This document shows, one piece after another, positions 33,985 through 43,782 of a stretch of 64,000 nt of DNA. The stretch is from UBA6398 sp963644855 (lineage in GTDB: Bacteria; Bacteroidota; Bacteroidia; Bacteroidales; Bacteroidaceae): contig CAVIQL010000010.1 of assembly GCA_963644855.1 (NCBI GenBank), positions 1 to 64,000 on the forward strand. Direction: 5' to 3'. Within the stretch, counting starts at the first letter, position 1. The number at the start of each line of letters is the position of its first letter. The notes under the pieces were generated by a model. The model saw only the letters and a program-made list of their open reading frames with translations, was not told where the DNA came from and did no database searches. Made by a program: the position numbers and the translations under genes.

Positions 33985-35346
33985 ATGGGAAAAATGAATT
34001 GGAAACAGCTCACGACAAACAAACGCTATGGTTTGGAGGAACGCTATAACGCAGTAAAAGAAGACCGCACTCAGTTTCAGCGCGATTTCGACCGTTTGAT
34101 TTTCTCCGCTCCTTTTCGTCGTATGCAAAACAAAACGCAGGTTTTCCCGCTTCCAGGCAGCGTGTTTGTTCACAACCGTCTAACCCACAGCCTTGAAGTA
34201 TCGAGCGTGGGACGTTCTTTGGGATTGGATTGCGGACACGAACTATTAAAACGCCATGAAGGTCTCGACTCTGATTTTGCAACCTCGGTAGGCGCAATAG
34301 TTTCGGCTTCGTGTCTCGCACACGACATGGGCAATCCTCCTTTTGGGCATGCTGGTGAACGGGCAATAGCAAGTTTTTTCTCTGAGAGCAAAGGTCGTAT
34401 GATGCGCGACTATAAAGACCCCGTTTCGGGTGAGACTTTAAGCGACGCACAATGGAACGACATAACACACTTCGACGGCAACGCAAATGCTTTCCGCATT
34501 CTCACCCACCAATTCAACGGGCGCCGACGCGGAGGCTTCGTGATGACTTACCCGACGCTTGCATCAATCGTGAAATACCCATTCTCATCGTCGCTTGCCA
34601 CAAAACAAAAATTTGGTTTCTTCGAAGCAGAACGCGAAGCTTTCGTGAAAATTGCCGAAGAATTAGGACTCATTTGTTTTGAAAACCACGATGGAATGGT
34701 GAGATACTCACGCCACCCGTTGGCTTACCTTGTAGAAGCAGCCGATGACATTTGTTATGAAATCATGGACATAGAAGATGCCTACAAGCTGCGCATATTG
34801 ACATTCGAAGAAACGCGCGATTTGTTGCTGGGATACTATGACGACGATATGCGAAAGCACATCATGAAAGCCTATCCCGATGTTACAGACGAAAACGAAG
34901 AAATTGTTTACTACCGTTCAAGGGCAATAAACTTTCTGGAACATGAGTGTGTGAACGTTTTCCTGGAAAACGAAGATGCTATACTATCCGGCACTTTCCA
35001 AGGCAGTCTTGTAGACAATTTCGCGCCCCACACCGCGCAAGCCTACCGCCATAGTTCTGAAGTGGCAGTAAACAAAATATATCGCAGCCGAGATGTGCTC
35101 GATATCGAACTTGCCGGATACCATATAATATACACCCTTTTGGAATTGGTATTAAAGGCAACGCTCACCCCCGAAGATACTTACAGCAAACTACTGCTAA
35201 GCCGCATATCATCGCAGTATCAACTCAAAGCACCAACGCTCTACGAAAGAGTAATGGCAGTAATCGATTTTATCTCGGGCATGACCGATGTATTCTCACT
35301 CGACATGTATCGCAAAATCAATGGTTCGCAACTGCCCACAGTGTAA
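33985..35346 (+). CDS. dgt: Deoxyguanosinetriphosphate triphosphohydrolase-like protein
   Basis: 453 residues. HD-domain dNTP triphosphohydrolase, releasing deoxynucleoside and tripolyphosphate. Seen: RDFDRLIFSAPFRRMQNKTQVFP, the metal ligand His in NRLTHSLEVSSVGRSLG, the HD pair in SASCLAHDMGNPPFGHAGE, FDGNANAFRILT, YLVEAADDICYEIMDIEDAYK (last Asp ligand). Start ATG 33985; Met4 is an alternative. First of dgt-ung-DUF3109 (gaps 23 and 43 nt). Together with ung and dut the window covers several steps of nucleotide-pool and uracil control. Confidence 0.95.
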   Translation: MGKMNWKQLTTNKRYGLEERYNAVKEDRTQFQRDFDRLIFSAPFRRMQNKTQVFPLPGSVFVHNRLTHSLEVSSVGRSLGLDCGHELLKRHEGLDSDFATSVGAIVSASCLAHDMGNPPFGHAGERAIASFFSESKGRMMRDYKDPVSGETLSDAQWNDITHFDGNANAFRILTHQFNGRRRGGFVMTYPTLASIVKYPFSSSLATKQKFGFFEAEREAFVKIAEELGLICFENHDGMVRYSRHPLAYLVEAADDICYEIMDIEDAYKLRILTFEETRDLLLGYYDDDMRKHIMKAYPDVTDENEEIVYYRSRAINFLEHECVNVFLENEDAILSGTFQGSLVDNFAPHTAQAYRHSSEVAVNKIYRSRDVLDIELAGYHIIYTLLELVLKATLTPEDTYSKLLLSRISSQYQLKAPTLYERVMAVIDFISGMTDVFSLDMYRKINGSQLPTV

Positions 35347-35369
35347 AACCGCATAATCCCATAGCACCC

Positions 35370-36032
35370 ATGAACGTAAACATTGAAGAAAGTTGGAAAG
35401 ACGCGCTTTCATCGGAATTTGAGAAGCCATATTTCGCAAACCTTGTGGAATTTGTGCGGCACGAATACACCAACGGCATATGCTATCCGCCAGGAAATCT
35501 TATTTTCAACGCATTCAACTTGTGCCCTTTCAATAACGTTAAAGTTGTAATCATAGGTCAAGACCCCTATCACGAACCCGGACAAGCACAAGGTTTGAGC
35601 TTTTCGGTTGCAGAAGGAGTAAAATTTCCCCCATCGCTCGAAAACATCTTCAAAGAAGTGCAAGCCGACACAGGAAGTCCAACACCTACAAACGGAGACC
35701 TCACTCGATGGGTGAAACAAGGAGTGTTGTTGTTAAACGCCACGCTTACGGTAAGAGCACATCAAGCAGGCTCACACCAGAAAAGAGGGTGGGAAGAATT
35801 TACCGATGCAGCAATCAAAGCACTCGCCACTCAGCGCAGCGGAATTGTATACTTGCTTTGGGGAGCATACGCACAAAGGAAAGGCGCGCTCATTGATCGC
35901 ACAAAAAATCTCGTATTGCAATCGGCGCACCCCTCACCTCTCTCAGCCTATCGCGGTTTCTTTGGAAACCATCACTTTTCTCTCGCGAACGACTACCTCG
36001 TAGCGCAAGGCAAAACACCGATTAAATGGTAA
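35370..36032 (+). CDS. ung: Uracil-DNA glycosylase
   Basis: 220 residues, family-1 UDG. Catalytic motif VVIIGQDPYHEPGQAQGLSFSV with the general base Asp near residue 64, the uracil-binding LLLNATLTV and the DNA-intercalation loop SAHPSPLSAYRGFFGNHHFS with the catalytic His. Removes uracil from DNA. 23 nt after dgt and in the same direction, so probably co-transcribed. Confidence 0.97.
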   Translation: MNVNIEESWKDALSSEFEKPYFANLVEFVRHEYTNGICYPPGNLIFNAFNLCPFNNVKVVIIGQDPYHEPGQAQGLSFSVAEGVKFPPSLENIFKEVQADTGSPTPTNGDLTRWVKQGVLLLNATLTVRAHQAGSHQKRGWEEFTDAAIKALATQRSGIVYLLWGAYAQRKGALIDRTKNLVLQSAHPSPLSAYRGFFGNHHFSLANDYLVAQGKTPIKW

Positions 36033-36075
36033 AATTTCAAGTCAAAAGACAATGAACAGGCACAACTTTTCCACA

Positions 36076-36669
36076 ATGATAGAGATAGGAAACACAATAG
36101 TTTCTTCGGAATGTATCACAGAGTATTTCTGCTGCGATTTAAGCGTATGTCATGGAGAATGTTGCATAGAAGGTGATGCCGGAGCGCCTGTAACGCCCGA
36201 TGAAATCAGAGAAATTGAAAACGCTCTGCCTTTTGTTACAGACAAACTCAGTCATGCTGCGCAAAATCTCATACGTAAACAAGGCGTTTCGTATAAAGAC
36301 CGCGACGGAGACCTCGTTACAAGCATAATTAAAGGCAAGAATTGCGTTTTTACCTTCATGGGAGCCGAAAATTGTTGCCTCTGCGCTTTGGAACAAGCGC
36401 ATGCCGAAGGGAAAATAAAGTTCATCAAACCAATATCGTGCGCACTTTATCCCATTAGAGTGGCAAAACTCAGCAACGAAACGCTTGCTCTAAATTACAA
36501 TCGTTGGGATATTTGTGCTTGCGCCCGCAAACTCGGGAAAAAACAAGGCTTGCGTGTTTACGAATTCCTGAAAGAGCCATTAATCCGTGCCTTCGGAGAA
36601 GAATGGTATGCGGAACTCGACACAACAGCAAAGGAATTGATACGACAGAAAATCCTCGATGAAAACTGA
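36076..36669 (+). CDS. DUF3109 family cysteine-rich protein
   Basis: 197 residues from ATG 36076 (MIEIGNTIVSSE), the start that matches the family; an ATG 24 nt earlier would add eight residues. The cysteine pattern FCCDLSVCHGECCIEGDAGAP (about residues 17-37), CVFTFMGAENCCLCALEQA and ICACARKLG indicates binding of an Fe-S cluster or zinc. DUF3109 proteins resemble the YkgJ-like cysteine cluster group; function unknown. Third in the row after dgt and ung. Confidence 0.88.
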   Translation: MIEIGNTIVSSECITEYFCCDLSVCHGECCIEGDAGAPVTPDEIREIENALPFVTDKLSHAAQNLIRKQGVSYKDRDGDLVTSIIKGKNCVFTFMGAENCCLCALEQAHAEGKIKFIKPISCALYPIRVAKLSNETLALNYNRWDICACARKLGKKQGLRVYEFLKEPLIRAFGEEWYAELDTTAKELIRQKILDEN

Positions 36670-36713
36670 AAATTTGATAGAAATATTTAGTACAACAATA
36701 TAGAACAAAAACA

Positions 36714-39260
36714 ATGCGAACTATGGAAAAGAAAAAACTATTAATCGTATTGGCAATGCTTTTTGGCAGCATTGTCAACGCACAAAACACGAATGAAGTC
36801 GGAAATATCCTGGAATATTTCAAAAATGTTGCGCAATATGACAGTCGATGTACGCAGGAGAAGGTATATCTTCACCTCGACAATAATGCTTATTTCATCG
36901 ATGAAACCTTGTATTTTAAAGCATATATAGTTAGGGCTTCATCAATGAAGTACACCGACATGAGCAAAGTGCTCTACGTTGAACTTTTAGACGACCATGG
37001 CAACACGATAGAGCGTAAAAACTATGAAATAATCGACGGTCAGGCTTCGGGAAGCATTTCTCTCAACAATCTTATTCATGGCGGATACTATGAAATCCGC
37101 GCTTTTACGCGGGCAATGCTTAACTGGGACGGAGAATACTGTTTTTCCCGAGTGATACCCGTTTACCAAACAAAAGATACCTCCGGAGATTATTTCAACG
37201 GCTATATCTACACTAAAGAAAGCGAAGATTTCATTCCGATGAAGCGCGAAGAGCCAAACACGTTGCGCTATAATTCTGCAATAAAAGATGGCGTTTTCGT
37301 AGAAATGTATCCAGAAGGCGGAGCACTTCTTGAAAAAGATTGCCAACAAAAGATTGCGTACAGAATAACCGACAAAAATGGTAATCCTGTGAACTTTGCC
37401 GAATGCAAGATACTCAACGGCACAACGGAAATAGGAACTACAAAAACACAGCACGAAGGTATGGGAGAATTTCTTATTCCTTCGTGGAGCAACTCCATTA
37501 AAATGACGGTGGATATCGATGGGAAAAGCCGGGAATTCAGTTTGCCAACACCAAGAAAGTCGGGAATTTCTGCAACATTGCAACGCGACGGGAACATTTG
37601 GGGTTTTGATATAAACTATACGCCCGATCTCAATGGCAAATACCTTGGTGTGAGTGTAACATGCCGTGGAGCTGCTTGCGTATTTGACACCATACGTTTA
37701 AGTGGCACTCCACATTGGAGCGTAGCGGAAAACAAACTGCACTATGGTATAAACCAAATTACACTTATCAATTCTAATGGTGATGTGCTTTGGGAACGTT
37801 TGGTTTGGCGCAAACCTGATTACCCTGTAAGCCTTGATATTAAGCAAAACGAGGATATCTTTCAACCGTTCGCGCCTATTGTTCTCGACATGACGCTTGC
37901 AGACAAAAAGGGCAACCCGTGTAATGCATATTTCTCGCTGGCGGTGCGCGACCAAACCACAGAAGTAAAAGGAAACGATTGCGGAATTGCGCAAGATTTG
38001 CTGCTTTCATCGGACATTCGCGGTTATATTGCCCACCCAGAGTATTATTTTGAGAGCGATGACGAGACTCATGCAAAAAACCTTGATCTTCTTTTGCTCG
38101 TGCAAGGCTGGCGTCGCTACGACTTCAACGAAATGACGGGAAAAAAGCCGTTCAAACTTGTGCAACCTGTAGAAACGGGACAATTGCTAACGGGGCATTT
38201 ACTCGAAAACAAGGGTAAACGATTACCTATAGCCGGTGCTGATTTAAAGGTAGACATTTTTCTTCCGGGACTTCGCGCCCAAGGAGAATGCAAAACCGAC
38301 ACTAACGGAAGCTTCGCCCTTATGCCGCCAAAATACTATAGCGAAGGCGTAGGAAGGTTTTATACTTACGAAAACGGCAAGCCCAAAACCATGCGAATAT
38401 ACTTGGAGCGCGATTTTGCACCCACTCCCCGCATGTTGGATGTGCAGGAATTTAATTTGAGTCCGTTTGTCCACAAACCAACGATGAAATCTGAAGAAAT
38501 CTTTGCTTGGCAGGATACTATAAAGAAGAGCGATATTATTTTGAACGAGGCTATAGTGAAAGGTAAACGCAGTGATATTCGCGACGGACAAGACAAATGG
38601 AACGGCGGTGAGGGTTTTGCGCAGCGCAACGCCGACATCTTTTACAACATAGACTACGAAGCGATGAAATATTGCGACAAGGGCGAAGACGACCCGCTTG
38701 TTTGGGATTTGTTGAAGTCGATAAACAAAAACTTCGACTATACCACAGGGGACGCGAGCATTGCCGGAACAAACTACAAGTTTACTTATCGCAATCGGCC
38801 GGCAGTGGTTATCCGCAGAAACACCGAACAAGATAACCAGAAGCACATGGACAACCTTACAATTTATGCAAGCGAAGTGAGTCGCATTTATATTGTAACC
38901 GACCAGGAAAAGATGCGCCATGTGCTTCCTAATTTCGGAAGCGACAACGATCGCACGATAGCCATTATGCTTTATGGAAACGGCGAGAAACCTATGCTTA
39001 AAGACAAGAGCAAGACAAAAGTCGTAAGATTCTTTGGTTATAGCGAGGATCCGGGATTTCCGTTGCCCGACTACCGCAAACGCGACCTTCCAAACAAGAG
39101 AGATTTCCGCCGCACTCTTTATTGGAACCCCGATGTGCTTACCGATGAAAACGGAAAAGCTACCGTAACGTTCTATTCCAATTCGCGTCAAGGCGTAAAG
39201 CTTGGTATTACGGCGCGGGCAGTTCTTCCCGATGGCGAGATTATAGATTTTGAACGCTAA
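36714..39260 (+). CDS. Large secreted MG2/TonB-plug-like protein
   Basis: 848 residues. Signal peptide (MEKKKLLIVLAMLFGSIVNA, Met4, before QNTNEV). The N-terminal half has macroglobulin-type domains: EKVYLHLDNNAYFIDETLYFKAYIV, LYVELLDDHGNTIERKNYEI, GYYEIRAFTRAMLNW, VEMYPEGGALLEKDCQQKIAYRI. A carboxypeptidase-regulatory-like repeat lies near residue 500 (AGADLKVDIFLPGLRAQGECKTDTNGSFAL). A TonB plug-like segment near 700-760 (NRPAVVIRR, YASEVSRIYIVTD, RTIAIMLYGN) and the closing LYWNPDVLTDENGKATVTFYSN follow. Proteins of this architecture are frequent in Bacteroidota; role unknown, likely outer membrane. It precedes the M15 dipeptidase by 37 nt. Confidence 0.8.
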   Translation: MRTMEKKKLLIVLAMLFGSIVNAQNTNEVGNILEYFKNVAQYDSRCTQEKVYLHLDNNAYFIDETLYFKAYIVRASSMKYTDMSKVLYVELLDDHGNTIERKNYEIIDGQASGSISLNNLIHGGYYEIRAFTRAMLNWDGEYCFSRVIPVYQTKDTSGDYFNGYIYTKESEDFIPMKREEPNTLRYNSAIKDGVFVEMYPEGGALLEKDCQQKIAYRITDKNGNPVNFAECKILNGTTEIGTTKTQHEGMGEFLIPSWSNSIKMTVDIDGKSREFSLPTPRKSGISATLQRDGNIWGFDINYTPDLNGKYLGVSVTCRGAACVFDTIRLSGTPHWSVAENKLHYGINQITLINSNGDVLWERLVWRKPDYPVSLDIKQNEDIFQPFAPIVLDMTLADKKGNPCNAYFSLAVRDQTTEVKGNDCGIAQDLLLSSDIRGYIAHPEYYFESDDETHAKNLDLLLLVQGWRRYDFNEMTGKKPFKLVQPVETGQLLTGHLLENKGKRLPIAGADLKVDIFLPGLRAQGECKTDTNGSFALMPPKYYSEGVGRFYTYENGKPKTMRIYLERDFAPTPRMLDVQEFNLSPFVHKPTMKSEEIFAWQDTIKKSDIILNEAIVKGKRSDIRDGQDKWNGGEGFAQRNADIFYNIDYEAMKYCDKGEDDPLVWDLLKSINKNFDYTTGDASIAGTNYKFTYRNRPAVVIRRNTEQDNQKHMDNLTIYASEVSRIYIVTDQEKMRHVLPNFGSDNDRTIAIMLYGNGEKPMLKDKSKTKVVRFFGYSEDPGFPLPDYRKRDLPNKRDFRRTLYWNPDVLTDENGKATVTFYSNSRQGVKLGITARAVLPDGEIIDFER

Positions 39261-39297
39261 TTTCCACAAAAATTCCAGATTTCACCGATTGTTTTAT

Positions 39298-40002
39298 ATG
39301 AAAACAAGCAAAATTTCAGCAATTGCGCTCGGGATATTTTTCTGTGTGTTCATCGGTGGTTTGCAATGCGCCAAAGCGCAAGGCAAAACGGGCAAAAGCA
39401 GTACGGAATTGTCGATGGAACGGCAGGGAATGGTAAGAATTTGCGACACAGACTCTACTATTCTCACAAGTTTGATGTATGCACGTTCCGACAACTTTAC
39501 CGGCAAAACGCTCTATACCGATCTTCACACGGCATACCTCCACCCCAAGGCCGCAGCAGCTTTGAAACGGGCGCAGCAGATTTTGCGCAAAACCCACCCC
39601 AACCTCACATTGAAAGTTTATGATGCCGCACGCCCCATGTCGGTACAACAAAAAATGTGGAACGTTGTTGCAGGCACGAGTAAGGATATATACGTGAGCA
39701 ATCCCGCCCATGGCGGCGGACTGCACAACTATGGTTTGGCGGTAGACATTACTATTGCCAACGACAAAGGCGACAGTATAACCATGGGCACGCGTATCGA
39801 CAACATGACACCGCTTGCACACATCGACAAAGAGAATCTTTTGGTGAAATCCAAACAACTCACGCGCGAGGCGGTGAACAACCGCCGCCTTTTGCGCCGA
39901 GTGATGACCGAGGCGGGATTTCATTCGCTACGTTCAGAATGGTGGCATTTCAATTACACTTCGCGCGCAAACGCCCGCAAATATTATAAGGTAATAAAGT
40001 AG
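39298..40002 (+). CDS. M15 family D-Ala-D-Ala dipeptidase (VanX/DdpX-like)
   Basis: 234 residues from ATG 39298; signal peptide ending QCAKA before QGKTGK. Zinc peptidase M15D pattern: LKVYDAARPMSVQQKMW, the ligands in NPAHGGGLHNYGLAVDITI (His and Asp) and the final EWWHFNY (catalytic Glu and third ligand His). MYARSDNFTGKTLY is a typical N-terminal segment. It would cleave D-Ala-D-Ala in the periplasm, so a role in cell-wall recycling is more likely than glycopeptide resistance; there are no van neighbours. Confidence 0.92.
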   Translation: MKTSKISAIALGIFFCVFIGGLQCAKAQGKTGKSSTELSMERQGMVRICDTDSTILTSLMYARSDNFTGKTLYTDLHTAYLHPKAAAALKRAQQILRKTHPNLTLKVYDAARPMSVQQKMWNVVAGTSKDIYVSNPAHGGGLHNYGLAVDITIANDKGDSITMGTRIDNMTPLAHIDKENLLVKSKQLTREAVNNRRLLRRVMTEAGFHSLRSEWWHFNYTSRANARKYYKVIK

Positions 40003-40055
40003 GTATTGCCCTACATAAACGCTCTTCAAAATTCCGCAATAAAAGCCACATTTCA

Positions 40056-40145
40056 CGATATGGGATATTGCAAAAACAATGTCAGACATTTTTTAAATAA
40101 TGTCGGATATTTTTTAAACAATATGGCTTATTATTTTTAAGGCAT
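40056..40145. repeat. Three-box 21-bp-period intergenic element, copy 10
   Basis: Left end GGATATTGCAAAAACA, boxes AATGTCAGACATT (40078-40090), AATGTCGGATATT (40099-40111), AATATGGCTTATT (40120-40132), right end ATTTTTAAGGCATG. Nothing else recognised in 40146-40320. Confidence 0.92.
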
Positions 40146-40324
40146 GTAACATGCGGAAAACACGGAGTTTTCACGATGGTCTGTAAACGCTCTTGGGGAG
40201 GTTTTTGCGCATTCCAAATTACGGAATTACAACAAACCATATTCCTGCACGATTTATTCCACTTTTTTTTAGCCTTACACACTATTTTTTCAGGCTTTAT
40301 CCAAAGAACTATAAATAAAATCAT

Positions 40325-40332
40325 TACCTTTG
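40325..40332 (+). promoter_or_regulatory. -7 box of the wza-wzc pair
   Basis: TACCTTTG, 65 nt before the wza-like start; a short leader precedes the operon. Confidence 0.55.
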
Positions 40333-40397
40333 TTCGTTAATTTACCAAAACTACAAGAATAGACATTGATATTCCGGGAGTAATAAATACAAACAAA

Positions 40398-41201
40398 ATG
40401 CAGAAATTCACATTATTAGCCTCGATGCTATTGATAATGGTGTTGGGCACATCATGCGGTTCAAACAAGTCGATGACTTATCTTCAAGGAGCAGAAAGCC
40501 TTTATAGAAATGGTGCAAACTTGGACAACAACTACACACTTAACATTCAGCCCGACGACCAACTGGCTATCTATGTAAGTTCACAAGAAGAAGAGTTGAT
40601 AAAACCATTCACAAACCTCATGCTCATAGGTCAAACCGCCGGCATGAACAATAACCAAGGTAGCGGAAGTTCATCGTATTTCGTAGTAAACAAAGACGGC
40701 TACATTGATTTCCCAATATTCGGGAAAATAAAAGCCGCCGGACTTACGGTAAACAAATTATCGGAATCGATTCAAAACAGAATGATAAGCGAGGGACTCA
40801 TTAAAGACGCCAAAGTAACAACAAAGATTATGAGTTTCAAGGTAACTGTGCTCGGCGATGTAAAAAGCCCCGGAACCCAAAGCTACACGGGCGAAAGACT
40901 CACACTGCTTGAAGCCATCGGACGCTCGGGCGACCTCAATAGTTCTGCCATACGTAAGAAAGTACTCGTGATACGTGAAGAAAACGGGCAACGACAAACT
41001 TTCCAGGTAGATTTAACCGATCCCGAAAGCGTATTCAACTCTCCCGCGTATTACATGCACCAAAACGACATCGTTTATGTGGAGTCAAACAAATCTGTAA
41101 AGATCAAAGGAAGTTCAGGATACCTCTACCTAAGTCTCACAGGCACACTCCTCGGACTCGGAACCTCGATTGCTTCGCTCATTATAGCATTAACAAAGTA
41201 A
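40398..41201 (+). CDS. Wza-type polysaccharide export lipoprotein
   Basis: 267 residues. Lipoprotein signal MQKFTLLASMLLIMVLGTSC with Cys at residue 20. Poly_export domain: YTLNIQPDDQLAIYVSSQE, YFVVNKDGYIDFPIFGKIKAAGLTV; then an SLBB domain (VTVLGDVKSPGTQSYTGERLTLLEAIGRSGDL). A C-terminal hydrophobic helix (YLYLSLTGTLLGLGTSIASLIIAL) replaces the amphipathic barrel helix of Wza. It forms the outer-membrane export channel for capsule or exopolysaccharide. Three nucleotides separate it from wzc. No glycosyltransferase genes are adjacent. Confidence 0.93.
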   Translation: MQKFTLLASMLLIMVLGTSCGSNKSMTYLQGAESLYRNGANLDNNYTLNIQPDDQLAIYVSSQEEELIKPFTNLMLIGQTAGMNNNQGSGSSSYFVVNKDGYIDFPIFGKIKAAGLTVNKLSESIQNRMISEGLIKDAKVTTKIMSFKVTVLGDVKSPGTQSYTGERLTLLEAIGRSGDLNSSAIRKKVLVIREENGQRQTFQVDLTDPESVFNSPAYYMHQNDIVYVESNKSVKIKGSSGYLYLSLTGTLLGLGTSIASLIIALTK

Positions 41202-41204
41202 ACA

Positions 41205-43721
41205 ATGGAAAACCTAAATCCGCAACAAACAAACTCATATATTTCGCCAGAAGAAGACAAAAAGAACGACCTTCTTCCAGTAGTCATGAAGTCGCTGCAT
41301 GTGTTTGCAGCCAACTGGAAATGGTTTCTTCTCTCGGCAGTAATCTGTTTATTCCTGGCATACCTTTACCAAGCTAAGCTCCCACGAATATACGAACGGT
41401 CGTCAACAATAGCAGTAAAGAACAACGACAACACAAGTTCGCGAAACCAATCGGCAGCAATGGCTCTCAACGGAATTAGTGCCAATGGAGAATTGCAAGA
41501 CGAAGCATTTATTCTGAAATCCCACAGACTAATGCAGCGCGTAGTCAAAAGCCTTGGGCTCGATATCGACTATTCTACTGACCTCGGACTGAGAAGTTAT
41601 TCCCTCTACAAGGAAAGTCCTGTAAAAGTAACCTTCTTCAAAGGATATACTCAAAGCATAAAATTTGATATCGAAATAGAATCTGAACAAAGTTTCCGCA
41701 TTCATAATTTAAATATCGGCGGAGGATTGTCAGACTTCGACAAAACTGCTCCATTCGGCAAAGCAATCGAAACACCAATGGGCGCTGTGCTCGTGGAAAA
41801 GAACAAAAGCACGTTTAAAAACTATATGAAACGTACCATAAGCGTGAGTCGTATAAGTATGGAGCAAGCAGCGCTGAGATATACTGGTTGCATTAACGCG
41901 CAAGTCAAGGATCAGTCGAGCAACCTCATATTTGTTTCGTGCCAAAACACTAATGTAAAACGCGCAGATGATATATTAGCAAGTTTGCTTGAAGCATATA
42001 AAAACGACATTATAGAAAACAAAAATCGACAATCTATGAACGCCGATAAATTTCTCACACAAAGAATCATTCTTATCGGAAATGATTTGAGTAGTGCCGA
42101 GAATCGCATGGCTTCATTCAAGCAAAGCAACGACGTGATTGATTTCGAGAAAAACGCTTCTATATATCTCGACCAAAGCAACCAAGCTCGCCAGCAGGTA
42201 ATGCAACTTGAAAGCGAGAAGAACGTAGGTCTTTTCCTCCGCGACTATTTACGGCAGCAAGCTGACGGCAACTACGAAGTAATTCCTTCGTTGGGCGACA
42301 TCGGAAATACGGGACTTTCTTCGGGCATAAGCCAGTACAACGATTTGGTGATGAATTACAATCGTCTTTCAGCAAATGCAGGAATGGCTTCCCCCGTTGT
42401 GCGCAACGCGCTTGACCGTTTGAAATCCATGCACGCCGTTATCACAAAAACGGTAGAGAATTTCATTAGCACTATAAACGTCAAGTTGCGCCAGGCAAAC
42501 GCTGTGCAAAGCAGCATAAACTCCAGTATTTCGTCTGTGCCGCAGAAAGAAAAATCGGCGGGCGACATTGAACGTCAGAGAAAGATTAAGGAAGACCTTT
42601 ACGTGTATCTTCTCAACAAACGTGAGGAAGTTGCTTTGCAACTCGCCGTTACCGAAGCGAATGTAAACATTATTGAAACTCCCTACGGCTATGCCGCGCC
42701 TATATATCCCAAGAGCGGAACGATAATGCTTGTTGGTCTTGCTATTGGTCTCGCAATTCCGGCATGTTTGTTCTGGATTCTTTTGGTGCTTGACACAAAA
42801 GTGCGCAACCGCAAGGAAGTTGAGGACAACTGCACCGCACCTGTTCTTGGCGAAATTCCATTATGGAAAGAGGAAGAAGAAACAAACAAATTCCTCGACC
42901 GCTCACATGGTGGCGCAAACTTCAATGCAGTGAGCGAGGCATTCCGTATGCTGCGTTACAATTTGAACTTCATGAAGAAACGCTCCAAGGTTATGATGTT
43001 CACGTCGTCTACTCCGGGCAGCGGAAAGTCTTTTGTTTCGCGTAACCTTGCTTTAATTCTCGGTATAGCCGGAAAGAAGGTTATACTTGTTGACGGTGAT
43101 ATCCGCAAACGCACTCAGTCGAAACTTATAAGCGGCCACGAAGGTCTCACCACGTATCTTAGCGATGAGAGTTGCGATCTCGACAATTTGATAAAGGTTG
43201 AGGCAGTGGGCAAAAACGTTGACTTCCTCGCGGCAGGCGTTACTCCGCCAAATCCAACCGAGTTGCTTATGAGCCCGAGGCTTGAAGAATTGACCGATGA
43301 GCTTAAATCGCGTTACGACTACGTTATCTTCGATACCACTCCGGCTAATGCTGTGGCGGATGCTGGTATTATCAACCGTGTTGCCGAACTTACTATCTAC
43401 GTGATTCGTATTGGTACAGAAGACAGGCGCTTCTTGCCCGAGATTGACAAGATGTACAAGAACAAGAAGTTCCGCAATCTTACCATTATCATTAATGCGA
43501 GTGTCCGCAACAAATATGGTTATGGCTACGGCTATGGTTACGGATACGGTTACGGATACGGCTATGGTTACGGCGAAGACACTGGGAAACACCATCGCCA
43601 CAGTAGCAAATCACACCACGAAAGTGCCTCAAAGGAATCTTCGCGCAAGACATCGGAAAACTCCAACCGCATTGACGTGAACCAACTTCGTGATGCCACG
43701 AAAGACGATAGCGAAAACTGA
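41205..43721 (+). CDS. Wzc-type polysaccharide co-polymerase and bacterial tyrosine kinase
   Basis: 838 residues. Wzz domain with TM1 near residues 38-55 and TM2 near 505-525 (SGTIMLVGLAIGLAIPACLFWILL) around a coiled periplasmic part. Cytoplasmic BY-kinase domain: Walker A FTSSTPGSGKSFVSRNLA near 605, Walker A' KVILVDGDIRKRTQSK, Walker B YDYVIFDTTPA. The tail holds ten consecutive Tyr-Gly units (43515-43574), the expected autophosphorylated Tyr cluster, then a His/Ser-rich end. Regulates chain length and export with the upstream Wza-like protein. An isolated pair: no capsule biosynthesis genes nearby. Confidence 0.95.
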   Translation: MENLNPQQTNSYISPEEDKKNDLLPVVMKSLHVFAANWKWFLLSAVICLFLAYLYQAKLPRIYERSSTIAVKNNDNTSSRNQSAAMALNGISANGELQDEAFILKSHRLMQRVVKSLGLDIDYSTDLGLRSYSLYKESPVKVTFFKGYTQSIKFDIEIESEQSFRIHNLNIGGGLSDFDKTAPFGKAIETPMGAVLVEKNKSTFKNYMKRTISVSRISMEQAALRYTGCINAQVKDQSSNLIFVSCQNTNVKRADDILASLLEAYKNDIIENKNRQSMNADKFLTQRIILIGNDLSSAENRMASFKQSNDVIDFEKNASIYLDQSNQARQQVMQLESEKNVGLFLRDYLRQQADGNYEVIPSLGDIGNTGLSSGISQYNDLVMNYNRLSANAGMASPVVRNALDRLKSMHAVITKTVENFISTINVKLRQANAVQSSINSSISSVPQKEKSAGDIERQRKIKEDLYVYLLNKREEVALQLAVTEANVNIIETPYGYAAPIYPKSGTIMLVGLAIGLAIPACLFWILLVLDTKVRNRKEVEDNCTAPVLGEIPLWKEEEETNKFLDRSHGGANFNAVSEAFRMLRYNLNFMKKRSKVMMFTSSTPGSGKSFVSRNLALILGIAGKKVILVDGDIRKRTQSKLISGHEGLTTYLSDESCDLDNLIKVEAVGKNVDFLAAGVTPPNPTELLMSPRLEELTDELKSRYDYVIFDTTPANAVADAGIINRVAELTIYVIRIGTEDRRFLPEIDKMYKNKKFRNLTIIINASVRNKYGYGYGYGYGYGYGYGYGYGEDTGKHHRHSSKSHHESASKESSRKTSENSNRIDVNQLRDATKDDSEN
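43515..43574 (+). repeat. Coding microsatellite (Tyr-Gly)10 in wzc
   Basis: Ten in-frame TAY-GGN units with mixed synonymous codons, so the peptide repeat is kept while the DNA repeat is imperfect. Each lost or gained hexamer would change the number of phosphorylatable tyrosines without shifting frame. Confidence 0.95.
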
Positions 43722-43749
43722 CGCTCATAGAGTTTTGAAACATAAATGA

Positions 43750-43782
43750 AAGCCGCCCCGCAAAAACGGGGCGGCTTTTTGT
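43750..43782 (+). terminator. Terminator of wza-wzc
   Basis: 11-bp stem AAGCCGCCCCG / CGGGGCGGCTT with loop CAAAAA, then TTTGTTT. Confidence 0.93.

Noticed and set aside
39298..40002. Vancomycin resistance gene vanX
   Set aside because: The M15 motif is present but no vanH, vanA-type ligase or vanRS is nearby, and exported M15 dipeptidases are common in Bacteroidota.
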